Virus record (IMG/VR): IMGVR_UViG_3300023223_000914
Span: 1-45,425 of that record
Strand: one strand, 5' to 3'
Source of the DNA: a virus
DNA: 45,425 bases
Shown here piece by piece: positions 31,256-38,593 of the stretch. Both the position numbers and the translations under genes were made by a program. The first letter of the stretch is position 1. Each line of letters opens with the position of its first letter. Under the pieces are notes generated by a model. That model searched no databases. It worked only from the letters and a program-made list of their open reading frames with translations, and had not been told where the DNA came from.

Positions 31256-31267
31256 TTTGTGCCTCCG

Positions 31268-32101
31268 TTAGATTGCAACCGGTGCTTGGATGCCTGGGTA
31301 CGGATCATAGCCCTTGAGTTTGAAGTCCTCAAAATTATAACCGTAGATAGAATCAGGTTTTCTTTTAATCGTTAGCTTAGGCAAAACCCGTGGCTTACGA
31401 CAGAGTTGCAACTGTACTTGATCCGTGTGATTAAGGTATATGTGGCTATCTCCGATGCTGATAACGATTTCGCCTAGTTCCAGGTCACATTGTTGTGCCA
31501 GCATGTGAGTCAATAGCGCCACGCTGGCAGTATTATAAGGCAGGCCAAGCAGCGAGTCAGAACTACGAATATACACCTGTGTTGATAGCCTATTGTCAAC
31601 AACATAAAATTGATACAGCACGTGGCAGGGTGGTAGGGACATTTTGCCTTGTCTTACATTTGCGTGTGGGGAGAATTTCTCATTTGGGAGGTATTCGACA
31701 TTCCAGCCAGAAAACAGAATACGGCGGCTGTTAGGATTGTTCTTAAGGCAGTCGATTACGTAGTCAATCTGGTTAATTGTCTTACCGTATTTAGTAGGCC
31801 AGGCTGTCCACTGCTTGCCGTAGATAGGACCAAGATCACCATCTTCTAGCGCCCATCCGTTCCAAATAGACACACCGTGTTCTTTCAGCCAAGTGTTGTT
31901 AGTGTTACCACTTAAAAACCAAATCAGTTCGTTAGCGATACTTTTAAAGTGGAGTTTCTTGGTGGTCAGCAGCGGAAAGCCTTCGTTTAAGTCATGTCTG
32001 AATTGGCGTCCAAATACTGAGAGGGTACCGGTGCCTGTCCTATCGCCTTTTACTGTACCGTTTTTGAGAATGTCTTTTAATAAGTCTAAATATATTTTCA
32101 T
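31268..32101 (-). CDS. thyA: Thymidylate synthase (ThyA)
   Basis: A 277-residue enzyme that makes dTMP from dUMP with methylene-tetrahydrofolate. The N-terminal [20 protein letters not shown] is the phosphate-binding loop, [15 protein letters not shown] and GPIYGKQW follow, the catalytic cysteine is in [12 protein letters not shown], and [15 protein letters not shown] binds dUMP. The usual QRSxD is IRSSD, and LPFN is LPYN, mild departures. It complements the dUTPase at 9953-10675, which makes dUMP. It sits in the leftward island with a lipoprotein gene three bases upstream of its start. Confidence 0.95.
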   Translation of the reverse strand: MKIYLDLLKDILKNGTVKGDRTGTGTLSVFGRQFRHDLNEGFPLLTTKKLHFKSIANELIWFLSGNTNNTWLKEHGVSIWNGWALEDGDLGPIYGKQWTAWPTKYGKTINQIDYVIDCLKNNPNSRRILFSGWNVEYLPNEKFSPHANVRQGKMSLPPCHVLYQFYVVDNRLSTQVYIRSSDSLLGLPYNTASVALLTHMLAQQCDLELGEIVISIGDSHIYLNHTDQVQLQLCRKPRVLPKLTIKRKPDSIYGYNFEDFKLKGYDPYPGIQAPVAI

Positions 32102-32103
32102 TT

Positions 32104-32292
32104 TTAGTTAATCTCTTTAAATTTGATCAGGTCCCCGTTCAGGCAATACCCGATGATTTTAGTATCCTTCATGAGTAAAAACTTAATGCCGCGTTCTCCA
32201 TCAGTGCATTGGCCTGGTAGAATCTCTCGGTCCTGTGACGTGCTGCACGATAATATTGTACTGACCAACGCCAATAAGGTTATGACTTTCAT
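32104..32292 (-). CDS. Small lipoprotein
   Basis: A 62-residue protein with a lipoprotein signal: [16 protein letters not shown], with Cys16 the likely lipidated residue (lipobox ILSC). The mature part is about 47 residues with one more pair of cysteines. I chose ATG 32292, preceded by GGAG ten bases away, over an earlier frame from 32310. The residues after Cys (STSQ) suggest the outer membrane. Phage lipoproteins can be outer-membrane spanins or superinfection-exclusion proteins. Confidence 0.65.
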   Translation of the reverse strand: MKVITLLALVSTILSCSTSQDREILPGQCTDGERGIKFLLMKDTKIIGYCLNGDLIKFKEIN

Positions 32293-32293
32293 A

Positions 32294-32573
32294 TTATTTA
32301 ATCTCCTCAAGTTTGCATCTATCTAAGAACTCTTTGCCGTTTATGCGCCAAGCCACATTCCAGCCATAGTCAGAGGGCACCCAGAGCGCAACAGATATGT
32401 CCTCCAAGTTTTCTTCAGTTTCAGCCTCCTCTAAAAAAAGTGTGTAGCCCACTTGGACCAACGCGTTCAATTACAAGGTTCGGCAGTTCTAGCGAGTAGA
32501 ATGAAGTCTTTACGCGGTTCTCATATTCGAAGGGGATGGTTATCGTTTCTGGGGCGTTCAGGATAGAGCACAT
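32294..32573 (-). pseudogene. Frameshifted small gene (intact ORFs too short to list)
   Basis: ATG 32573 opens 50 codons ending RVGPSGLHTFFRGG and TGA at 32421-32423. A second frame, one base over, runs from about 32470 to TAA at 32294-32296 and ends WVPSDYGWNVAWRINGKEFL then DRCKLEEIK. If one base is dropped from the GGG at 32448-32450 the product reads through as VGPSGYTLFLEEAETEENL and continues to about 90 residues; dropping one T from the seven-T run gives a similar result. So the sequence has either a frameshift mutation, a sequencing error or two small genes. The second frame has no ATG and no ribosome site. Confidence 0.55.
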
Positions 32574-32591
32574 AGCCTAGGCCTCTATAAG

Positions 32592-32993
32592 TTATTCAAT
32601 GAGTGATGCGGCGTATTCTACTAGCCATAGCTTTGGCGCTATCCATATCTTTAGCCATACTAGGTTAAAGTATAAGAACCCGAAGAGGAGGAAAAACCCA
32701 CCTATAATAACCGTAAGTTTGTCGGTAAACCACTTTTGCTCTACGGTAGCAGATCCACTTATACTCGTGATTTTTTGTGCTTTTATAAACACGAATATCA
32801 TGCTGGCACCTATCAAAAGCAAAACGATGCCCAGTAGACACGCTAATAGGCTAGCGGTTGCGTGCCATAGTAGCGCCTGCTCTGCAAGTTCAGGGGCTTG
32901 TTCAAGGGTGAAGGTGACAGCATCCTCTATAGCACCCCCAGCTTTTTGTATGTTTTCTGCAAGTACTGCATTGAGCTCATCGTTATCATTCAT
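32592..32993 (-). CDS. Two-helix membrane protein, first gene of leftward island
   Basis: A 133-residue protein with an acidic helical N-terminus (MNDNDELNAVLAENIQKAGG), then membrane segments near 45-70 (TASLLACLLGIVLLLIGAS) and 94-115 (VIIGGFFLLFGFLYFNLVW). Two helices and an N-terminal coiled part would suit a holin or exclusion protein, but no family is recognised. It leads the leftward island, 32 bases from the candidate promoter region. Confidence 0.6.
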   Translation of the reverse strand: MNDNDELNAVLAENIQKAGGAIEDAVTFTLEQAPELAEQALLWHATASLLACLLGIVLLLIGASMIFVFIKAQKITSISGSATVEQKWFTDKLTVIIGGFFLLFGFLYFNLVWLKIWIAPKLWLVEYAASLIE

Positions 32994-33024
32994 ATGGGCA
33001 GTTTCTATAGTGGGGGTAAGATAC

Positions 33025-33053
33025 AGTAAAGATCTATATTTCCGTTATGTCAA
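33025..33053 (-). promoter_or_regulatory. Candidate leftward promoter of the thyA island
   Basis: On the minus strand TTGACA (33053-33048) is a perfect -35 box. Seventeen bases on is TTTACT (33030-33025), a weak -10 match. It would start transcription near 33018, 25 bases before the 32993 start codon. The strong -35 and divergent gene layout support it; the poor -10 keeps confidence low and may mean an activator is used. Confidence 0.4.
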
Positions 33054-33074
33054 ATAAAAATCTTGGCACGAAAG

Positions 33075-33104
33075 TTGACTTTGATAGTGGGCTTAGTGTA
33101 TTAG
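33075..33104 (+). promoter_or_regulatory. Candidate rightward promoter for capsid genes
   Basis: TTGACT (33075-33080), an 18-base spacer and TATTAG (33099-33104) form a moderate sigma-70 match just upstream of the XkdF-like gene, the first rightward gene after the island. A new promoter is needed here because the leftward genes separate these from the upstream head genes. The sequence TTGGCACG-AAAG-TTGA at 33063-33078 also resembles a sigma-54 site but lacks the key -12 GC. Confidence 0.4.
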
Positions 33105-33114
33105 TAGAAGGAAA

Positions 33115-33543
33115 TTGAATTACAGAGTGTTCTTAATGGCTGATACCCCTATAAACATATCTGCTACGATCTGCAAGATTGACCAGAGCCTGGGCTTAGT
33201 ATTCGGATTCGCCATGGTCTGTAAGATCGATGATGAAGATCATTTTGACAAGCAGGGGCATCATATCCCAGAAGAAACCATGCTCCGGGTGATGGCTAAA
33301 GCAGTAGACAGAGGTCCCATCATAGCAAAGGACATGCACAGTGGAGAGCAAATCGGTACTTACGTGTTTGCCTTTCCACTGACAACTGAGATAGCTAAGT
33401 CGTTGGATATTACTATTAAGCAGAGCGGTGCGATCGTTGCCATGAAGCCTGACAGCACTGAGATACTGGAGAAGTTTGTAACCGGTGAAAGAACCGGGTT
33501 TTCTATTGGTGGGACGAAAGCTGTGTTTGAGGATGTAGAGTGA
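33115..33543 (+). CDS. XkdF-like prohead protease-type protein
   Basis: A 142-residue protein. VFGFAMVCKIDDEDHFDKQG then IPEETML, a middle KDMHSGEQIGTYVFAF, and the end FVTGERTGFSIGG match the XkdF family, which has a protease-like fold and precedes the scaffold and capsid genes. It may process or chaperone the capsid. I take TTG 33115 because AAGGA lies just before it; ATG 33136 is the alternative. The next gene starts within its stop (TGATG). Confidence 0.72.
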   Translation: MNYRVFLMADTPINISATICKIDQSLGLVFGFAMVCKIDDEDHFDKQGHHIPEETMLRVMAKAVDRGPIIAKDMHSGEQIGTYVFAFPLTTEIAKSLDITIKQSGAIVAMKPDSTEILEKFVTGERTGFSIGGTKAVFEDVE

Positions 33544-34670
33544 TGCCTAAGCACACGCCTAAACGCAAGATATTAAAGGACTTTTCTCTTGATGAGATAT
33601 CGCCTGTTGATCGCCCTGCGCAGGCTACAGCGTTGGCTACGATTATTAAAAATGATACCGGCTCAGGAGACAGCGATGATCTAGCAGTCGAGATAGTTAA
33701 AGCGTTTTGCCTTAAGGATGATCATAACGCGCAGACTTTTGCTGAAACGTTGATGGTGGATCGTGTTGATGACGCGCTCTGGCCTATGAATCGTGCATTA
33801 TCCTCGACTATTCAGAGCATTATGGGTGATTCGGGTATGGACGTCGTTGCCAAAGCTGCGGCTGTCAGTCAGGCAATTGATGATTTTGCTACAAAAATGC
33901 GCGGCCTTGTGCTAGGGGCTGATAGCCCTTTAATTAAATTTGCTACAAACCTTATCGCCGGGAAAGTCGGCGGGAGTCCTACCGACGAGGGGAACACCAT
34001 GTCTAAAGAATCAGAATTGCAAAAGCAAGTTGATGGTTTAACCACTGAGCTGGCGGATATGACGCTTATATCCAAGCTTAGCGATGATGAAAAGACCTTC
34101 ATGAAAGACATGGACGATGATGCGAGGGCAGCGTTTAAAGCCATGACCGCTGATGAGCGTAAGGCGAAAATGAACTTGGCAAAGCATGATGATGAAACCC
34201 TGGAAGTTGATGGTGCTGTTGTCAGTAAACGCGCAGTGGGTGACGACGTGTTTGCCGTTCTTAAATCTCAACAGGCCCAAATTACTCAGCAACGGGAGGC
34301 TGTAGCCAAGGCGCAACATGATACCAAAATGGCTACTCTGGCTAAACGCGCCGGTGACGACTTCAGCCATCTACCCGGTACCCCCGAAGACTTGGCTAAA
34401 GTACTCGAGACGCTTGAAGGGGCTGATGAGGCCGTTCGCACAACAGCTGAATCCGTTTTAAAAGCGGCTGAAGAAACAATGGCTAAAACTTTCACTCCAC
34501 AGGGCCATAGCCTGGGTACTACAGCCGTTAGTGGTACAGCGGCAGAGAAGCTGGATGCCTTAGCAAAAGCGCATGCTAAAGAGAATAACCTTGAATATGC
34601 TATTGCGTACTCAGAAGTCATTCAAAAGAACGACGATCTGTATGCGCAAACGCTTGACGGCGCACAGTAA
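33543..34670 (+). CDS. Scaffold protein with XkdF-tail-like N-terminus
   Basis: A 375-residue acidic, Lys/Glu/Ala-rich, mostly helical protein just before the decoration and capsid genes. The N-terminus (KILKDFSLDEISPVDRPAQA) resembles the end of XkdF proteins (ISxVDRPA). The rest, from about 153 on, is coiled coil (ELQKQVDGLTTELADMTLIS region) and an internal helical domain, as in scaffolds. Halfway, an in-frame ATG at 33999 follows a strong ribosome site, so a shorter scaffold from residue 153 is probably made too. The family is inferred from position and composition. Confidence 0.72.
   Translation: MPKHTPKRKILKDFSLDEISPVDRPAQATALATIIKNDTGSGDSDDLAVEIVKAFCLKDDHNAQTFAETLMVDRVDDALWPMNRALSSTIQSIMGDSGMDVVAKAAAVSQAIDDFATKMRGLVLGADSPLIKFATNLIAGKVGGSPTDEGNTMSKESELQKQVDGLTTELADMTLISKLSDDEKTFMKDMDDDARAAFKAMTADERKAKMNLAKHDDETLEVDGAVVSKRAVGDDVFAVLKSQQAQITQQREAVAKAQHDTKMATLAKRAGDDFSHLPGTPEDLAKVLETLEGADEAVRTTAESVLKAAEETMAKTFTPQGHSLGTTAVSGTAAEKLDALAKAHAKENNLEYAIAYSEVIQKNDDLYAQTLDGAQ
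33987..34001 (+). promoter_or_regulatory. Internal ribosome site and start for a nested scaffold
   Basis: GAGGGG at 33987-33992 lies six bases before ATG 33999, in frame with the scaffold gene. The next residues MSKESELQKQVDGLTTELAD begin the coiled-coil half. Nested scaffold genes are known from lambda (Nu3 in C) and relatives. Confidence 0.6.
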
Positions 34671-34705
34671 CCGGTAGGGTACTTGGTACTTAAGAGGATA
34701 GGACG

Positions 34706-35053
34706 ATGACAGAAGAATCACTGAAAATAATTAGTCTGCAATCAGCGGCCGATTTCTCAACCACTGGACAATATCGTTTTGGTATTGTGGATAGTAATGG
34801 TCGAATCGCATTAGCGGGCGCAGCTGCTCGTGTTGACGGCATTATACAAGGTAATCCAGATGTAGCAGACCGTGCCGTTGGCGTGGGTATATCTGGCGTC
34901 TCATTTATTGAACTTGGCGCTACGCTAACGGCGGGTGATAGTGTTCAATCAGGAGCATCAGGCGTTGCAGTTGCAGGTACGACGAATGTAACCGCGACTT
35001 TACTAACATCCGGGGTATCCGGTGATATTCGTAACGTCCTGTTGAAAGGATAA
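34706..35053 (+). CDS. Head decoration protein
   Basis: A 115-residue protein rich in Ala, Gly, Ser, Thr and Val, with short strands (ATLTAGDSVQSGASGVAVAG). Composition, size and position directly upstream of the capsid gene match capsid decoration proteins of the lambda gpD or DUF2190 type. GAGGA precedes ATG 34706. It would bind the expanded capsid surface. Confidence 0.7.
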   Translation: MTEESLKIISLQSAADFSTTGQYRFGIVDSNGRIALAGAAARVDGIIQGNPDVADRAVGVGISGVSFIELGATLTAGDSVQSGASGVAVAGTTNVTATLLTSGVSGDIRNVLLKG

Positions 35054-35087
35054 CAATTTTCGGCCATATGCCGTAGGAGAGACTGCT

Positions 35088-36101
35088 ATGCCACAGCCAA
35101 CACGCGGCGACGTTCATGTCAACACGCCCCTGACAAATATTTCGATCGCCTATATGCAGGCTGCATCGCATTTTATTGCAGATCGATTTTTTCCTAATGT
35201 GCCCGTTAACAAGCAGTCTGATCGTTATTTTACTTTCGATCGTGGGGATTTTAACCGCGATGAAATGAAGCCACGTGCGCCAGGCACGGAGTCTGCGGGT
35301 TCTGGCTACGCCCTGGATAATACACCAACGTATTATGCGGAAGTTCGCGCTTTCCATAAAGACGTTGATGATATAGTTCGTGCAAACTCTGATAGTGTGC
35401 TGGCCCCTGACCGTAACGCCACTATGTTTGTCACCCAAAAGGCTTTGATCAGTCGTGAACGTACGTTTGCAGCGAATGCATTGGCTGCCGGTGTTTGGGA
35501 TAATGAAAAGACCGGCGTCAACTCTGATGTTGTTCTTGGTAGTGAGTTCCTGTTATGGAACGACAATAATTCAACACCTATCGAAGATATTCGCTCGGCG
35601 AAACGCTCTGTTCTTGAAGCAACCGGCTTTGAACCTAATAAGATCGTATTAGGTACAGCGGTATTTGATGCGCTGGTTGATCACGTTGACATCATCGATC
35701 GGATTAAATTCGGGCAAACACCGGGTTCGCCTGCAATGGCCAATGAGAGCACGCTGGCACAACTGTTTGGGCTGGAAGAGGTATTGGTCTCTAAGGCAAT
35801 ACACAATACAGCAGCGAAGGGTGCAACAGAGGTTTCTGCCTTTATTTCCGGCAGTAATGCACTGTTGGGTTATGTCACACCTACCCCCGGCCTTGAGATT
35901 CCAACTGCAGGGTACACTTTCAGTTGGAACGACTGGATGGGTGCAAGTACTTTCGGTCATCGTATTAAGCGCTTTCGCATGGAAGAGCTTGAGGCAGACC
36001 GTATTGAAGTACAAATGGCGCAGGATCAAAACGTTGTCGGTTCTGATCTTGGTTTCTTCTTTGATAATGCTGTCGATTTTAATGCTGTGGTATCTGTGTA
36101 A
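35088..36101 (+). CDS. Major capsid protein
   Basis: A 337-residue protein where the capsid gene belongs, after scaffold and decoration genes. It has the features of a phage major capsid family with HK97 fold: FIADRFFPNVPVNKQSDRYF in the N-terminal arm, FDRGDFNRDEMKPRAPGTES, YALDNTPTYYAEVRAFHKDV in the E-loop part, VLLGTAV-like strand FEPNKIVLGTAVFDALVDH, and a C-terminal GSDLGFFFDNAV. Family assigned from layout. GGAGAG precedes ATG 35088. A terminator hairpin follows 39 bases after its stop. Confidence 0.85.
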   Translation: MPQPTRGDVHVNTPLTNISIAYMQAASHFIADRFFPNVPVNKQSDRYFTFDRGDFNRDEMKPRAPGTESAGSGYALDNTPTYYAEVRAFHKDVDDIVRANSDSVLAPDRNATMFVTQKALISRERTFAANALAAGVWDNEKTGVNSDVVLGSEFLLWNDNNSTPIEDIRSAKRSVLEATGFEPNKIVLGTAVFDALVDHVDIIDRIKFGQTPGSPAMANESTLAQLFGLEEVLVSKAIHNTAAKGATEVSAFISGSNALLGYVTPTPGLEIPTAGYTFSWNDWMGASTFGHRIKRFRMEELEADRIEVQMAQDQNVVGSDLGFFFDNAVDFNAVVSV

Positions 36102-36550
36102 TGGCTAAAAAACGTAGAGATCGATTACCTTTCGACGTTAACGGGCCCTTTGTGGCCCGTTCTATTTTTCTTTTTAACGGCATACGCTCTATACCTGGGG
36201 AGCCCTTCGAGGGATATAGCGCAAGACCGCGTCGACTTCAGCAGTTATACGACGCGCGTGCTATCGATATGGCACCCGTGGTAGTCCAGGAGACTCCAGT
36301 ATTAGTCGAGGAGGCACCCATGGTTGCCCAGAGGACGCCTGTGGCAATTCAAGAGGTACCCGTAGCAGAAATAAAACCGCCGTTGCCCATCATAGCTCAA
36401 GAGGCACCTGTAGACTGGCGTCAGTTAGACGAGAAGGGCATCTTTGACTATCTGTACGATAAGACGGGTGTACGTCGCCGTAACATAGAGATAGCCATTA
36501 AAGAGCTTAACAAGCTGGAGCCGAGTAATGAAAGGGCTGCTAACGGGTAA
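36101..36550 (+). CDS. Head-tail region protein with Pro-rich repeats
   Basis: A 149-residue protein. After a short N-terminal part, residues of about 57-105 hold six imperfect copies of a six-to-eight residue unit of the type V-x-x-Q/E-E-x-P-V (VVVQETPV, VLVEEAPM, VAIQEVPV, IIAQEAPV), an extended flexible linker. A helical end (GIFDYLYDKTGVRRRNIEIA) resembles a small SAP/HeH-like fold. It starts on the last base of the capsid stop codon. The terminator at 36140 is within its coding region. Function unknown. Confidence 0.6.
   Translation: MAKKRRDRLPFDVNGPFVARSIFLFNGIRSIPGEPFEGYSARPRRLQQLYDARAIDMAPVVVQETPVLVEEAPMVAQRTPVAIQEVPVAEIKPPLPIIAQEAPVDWRQLDEKGIFDYLYDKTGVRRRNIEIAIKELNKLEPSNERAANG
36140..36175 (+). 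terminator. Rho-independent terminator inside the post-capsid gene
   Basis: AACGGGCC (36140-36147) pairs perfectly with GGCCCGTT (36154-36161) around a six-base loop, followed by CTATTTTTCTTTTT. It lies 39 bases after the capsid stop. It would cut part of the transcription into the tail genes and leave capsid mRNA high. Confidence 0.7.
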
Positions 36551-36920
36551 AATTGCCAAGGATATATTCAAAGGCTTTAAGGGCAAGTTGTTAAAAGGCG
36601 AGCTGCGCAGAGAGATTCCTGTTGCAAGCCTGGATGAATTTGGAGACCCCCAGGCTTCCACTATTCAGTATTTCGCTATCGAGGGGTTTACCGATAGATT
36701 CTCTGATTTTTACCGAAAGAAAGCCGGCATCCCTGAGACTGATTTAAACGTCGCTATATTTGCTCAGTCCTCCCCCGGCCTGGTACCGGCAAAAGATGAT
36801 AAGGTAACGTTCAAACCCAAGAATACGTGGTATCAACTGCGTACTCAGAACGTTGATCCTGCCGATGCATTGTTTGAGTGTCGAGGATTCGAAATATCCC
36901 CACCTATTGACGCGAGCTAG
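36528..36920 (+). CDS. Head completion-region protein
   Basis: A 130-residue protein with a basic amphipathic N-terminus (MKGLLTGKIAKDIFKGFKGK) and a mostly beta remainder (ASTIQYFAIEGFTDRFSDFY). It sits with the connector genes, overlapping the repeat protein by 23 bases. It may be the head-closure/stopper protein; no firm family. Confidence 0.55.
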   Translation: MKGLLTGKIAKDIFKGFKGKLLKGELRREIPVASLDEFGDPQASTIQYFAIEGFTDRFSDFYRKKAGIPETDLNVAIFAQSSPGLVPAKDDKVTFKPKNTWYQLRTQNVDPADALFECRGFEISPPIDAS

Positions 36921-36924
36921 CGAC

Positions 36925-37335
36925 ATGACAGTTAACTGGGACACAGAGGGTCTTATAGAAGATGTGCGGGGTGCCGCGCTTCGTGGTGTTGCTGACGGCG
37001 TTGAGCTCGTTAAAAGTGCTGCTGTTCAAAAGATAGCCTCAGGCTCTAAGACAGGCATAGTCTACCGTACGAGGGGTGTTGATCACCAAGCCTCAGCACC
37101 AGGAGAATCGCCTGCCAGTGATACCAGTAGACTGATTCAATCAGTCCGCACACCTTTGGATATCGCTAACATCAGCGGACAAGTCATATTCTCAACAGCA
37201 TACGCTGCAGCACTTGAATTCGGAAGAGAAGACGGAAGCATTGAGGCTCGCCCTTATGCGAGGCCAGCACTTGAGGAGAGTCGTGATCAAATTCAAGGCA
37301 ACATTGCTGCGGAAGTCTTGGCGGTTGTATCATGA
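36925..37335 (+). CDS. HK97 gp10-like tail-completion protein
   Basis: A 136-residue protein: helix N-terminus, then a GIVYRTRGVDHQASAPGESP segment and a C-terminal YAAALEFGREDG followed by ARPYARPALEESRD. The YAxxLEFG...RPxxxPAxxE pattern is the mark of the HK97 gp10 family. These sit between head and tail. ATG 36925 is chosen; longer frame from 36853 lies in the preceding gene. The end overlaps the next gene by four bases. Confidence 0.8.
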   Translation: MTVNWDTEGLIEDVRGAALRGVADGVELVKSAAVQKIASGSKTGIVYRTRGVDHQASAPGESPASDTSRLIQSVRTPLDIANISGQVIFSTAYAAALEFGREDGSIEARPYARPALEESRDQIQGNIAAEVLAVVS

Positions 37336-37763
37336 GCCTGGATCTAGCGCCTGCAATACGGACAGCCCTGATAGCTGATCCAACTATCACAGGGTTAATA
37401 ACTGAATTTCTTGGGGAGCCTGCAGTATTTACCAAGAGGCCTGTAGATGATGATGCGGTATTACCCTTTATTGTTATCAGTGAGGATGTGTCAATAACAG
37501 ATGCCGATGGATTGACATCTGATAGGCCTGTGGTGATGCGTGATATTTTTGCTTATGGCCATCAACCGGACGACTATAGGGCAATAGAACAAATAGGCTA
37601 CGCTGTTCGTGAGCTATTCCATCGCGAGTCTTTTTCGCTTATTGTGACAGATTATGATGTAATAGAGATCATCGCGACAGGGCCAATTGCCGCACCGACC
37701 AGTGATGACGAGATTATAGGCCGGGTTGTTACCCTGACTATACAACTACGGAGTACAATCTAA
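37332..37763 (+). CDS. Tail terminator-like protein (DUF3168)
   Basis: A 143-residue protein with LAPAIRTALIADPTITGLI at the start, LPFIVISEDVSITDAD in the middle and a C-terminal VVTLTIQLRS. It fits the DUF3168/gpU-type tail terminators that cap the tail tube and join it to the head. It overlaps the neighbours on both sides. Confidence 0.75.
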   Translation: MSLDLAPAIRTALIADPTITGLITEFLGEPAVFTKRPVDDDAVLPFIVISEDVSITDADGLTSDRPVVMRDIFAYGHQPDDYRAIEQIGYAVRELFHRESFSLIVTDYDVIEIIATGPIAAPTSDDEIIGRVVTLTIQLRSTI

Positions 37764-38230
37764 TGAGTGTTAATACAGCATCAGGCGTCCAGTTCTTTAT
37801 CGGAACAACCCTAGTGGCAGAAAACTTGTCACAGTTTTTTAATGACACTTATACCGAAGTTGGCGAGGTTGAAGACCTGGGTGAATTCGGGGATGAATCC
37901 GAGGAGGTCACTTTCGCGTCACTGGCTAATGCCCGTCTGCAAAAGCTTAAAGGTGTTCGTGATGCAGGTACTATCCCGTTAATCTGTGGTCAGGATGACG
38001 CCGACCCAGGCCAGGACGCATTAATCACGGCTGAGGCTGACAATACCCTCGATTTTAACTTTAAGGTTATCTTAAATGATAAATTGACCGTTAGTGGTAC
38101 GCCTTCAGAGCATTATTTCAGCGGCAAAGTGATGAGTAAACGCACAGGTGTGGGCACAGTCAACAACGTTGTCCGCAGAACATTTAACATTGGTATCAAC
38201 AGCGAAGTACTGGATGTTGATGCAACATAA
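37763..38230 (+). CDS. Major tail tube protein
   Basis: A 155-residue beta-rich protein directly before the tail chaperones and tape measure. It carries SVNTASGVQFFIGTTL, EVEDLGEFGDESEEVTF and FSGKVMSKRTGVGTVNNVVR, in the way tail tube proteins of the lambda V/GTA type do. It forms the tube wall. It is tightly spaced with DUF3168 (overlap one base). Confidence 0.8.
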   Translation: MSVNTASGVQFFIGTTLVAENLSQFFNDTYTEVGEVEDLGEFGDESEEVTFASLANARLQKLKGVRDAGTIPLICGQDDADPGQDALITAEADNTLDFNFKVILNDKLTVSGTPSEHYFSGKVMSKRTGVGTVNNVVRRTFNIGINSEVLDVDAT

Positions 38231-38239
38231 GAGGAAAGT

Positions 38240-38593
38240 ATGAGCGAACCAAAAATTGGTGCGGGAGACATATCCCTTAGTCTTAATGAACATGAGATAG
38301 TTTTACACCCTACTTTGAGAGCTGCGACGACGCTGTCATCATCTCAGGGGGGTATTACTCGCATGGTAGAGCGTTGCTTACAGCTTGAATTTGAAGCAAT
38401 CTATGCAGTCATATTGGCGGGTATGGGAGGTAAGCAGTCAAAGGATCTACGCGAGCTAGTATACGCTAAGGGTATGCTTGATTTATCGCCAATATGTATT
38501 AGATTTCTACATATTTTGGCTAACGGGGGTCGGCCTCTCACACCTGATGAAGAACCCGAGAGTGATGATGACCCTTTGGAGGAAAGCTCCTAA
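38240..38593 (+). CDS. Tail assembly chaperone (G-like)
   Basis: A 117-residue acidic-ended protein directly upstream of the tape-measure gene: GDISLSLNEHEIVLHPTLRA then a helical domain and a DDDPLEESS tail. It resembles the GTA-family tail assembly chaperone. Its end overlaps a -1 frame that extends it to about 197 residues (see next). GAGGAAAG precedes ATG 38240. Such proteins coat the tape measure during tail assembly and are not in the virion. Confidence 0.75.
   Translation: MSEPKIGAGDISLSLNEHEIVLHPTLRAATTLSSSQGGITRMVERCLQLEFEAIYAVILAGMGGKQSKDLRELVYAKGMLDLSPICIRFLHILANGGRPLTPDEEPESDDDPLEESS
38572..38578 (+). other. Putative -1 ribosomal slippery site
   Basis: The heptamer C-CCT-TTG (38572-38578) lies in the chaperone frame at residues 111-113, in the X-XXY-YYZ phase. 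The -1 frame opens exactly here: TGA at 38569-38571 is its last stop. Slippage would be most favoured at the two codons CCT and TTG re-pairing with CCC and TTT. Confidence 0.55.

Noticed and set aside
32599-33057. Plus-strand 152-codon frame opposite the membrane protein
   Set aside because: The opposite strand has a clear two-helix membrane protein; the plus frame is a composition shadow.
33063-33079. Sigma-54-like promoter TTGGCACG-N4-TTGA
   Set aside because: The spacing is right but the -12 element lacks the essential C (TTGA for TTGC), and no enhancer-type site is seen; kept only as a remark in the promoter entry.
35665-36108. 147-codon plus frame inside the capsid gene
   Set aside because: It lies wholly in another frame of the major capsid gene with no ribosome site.
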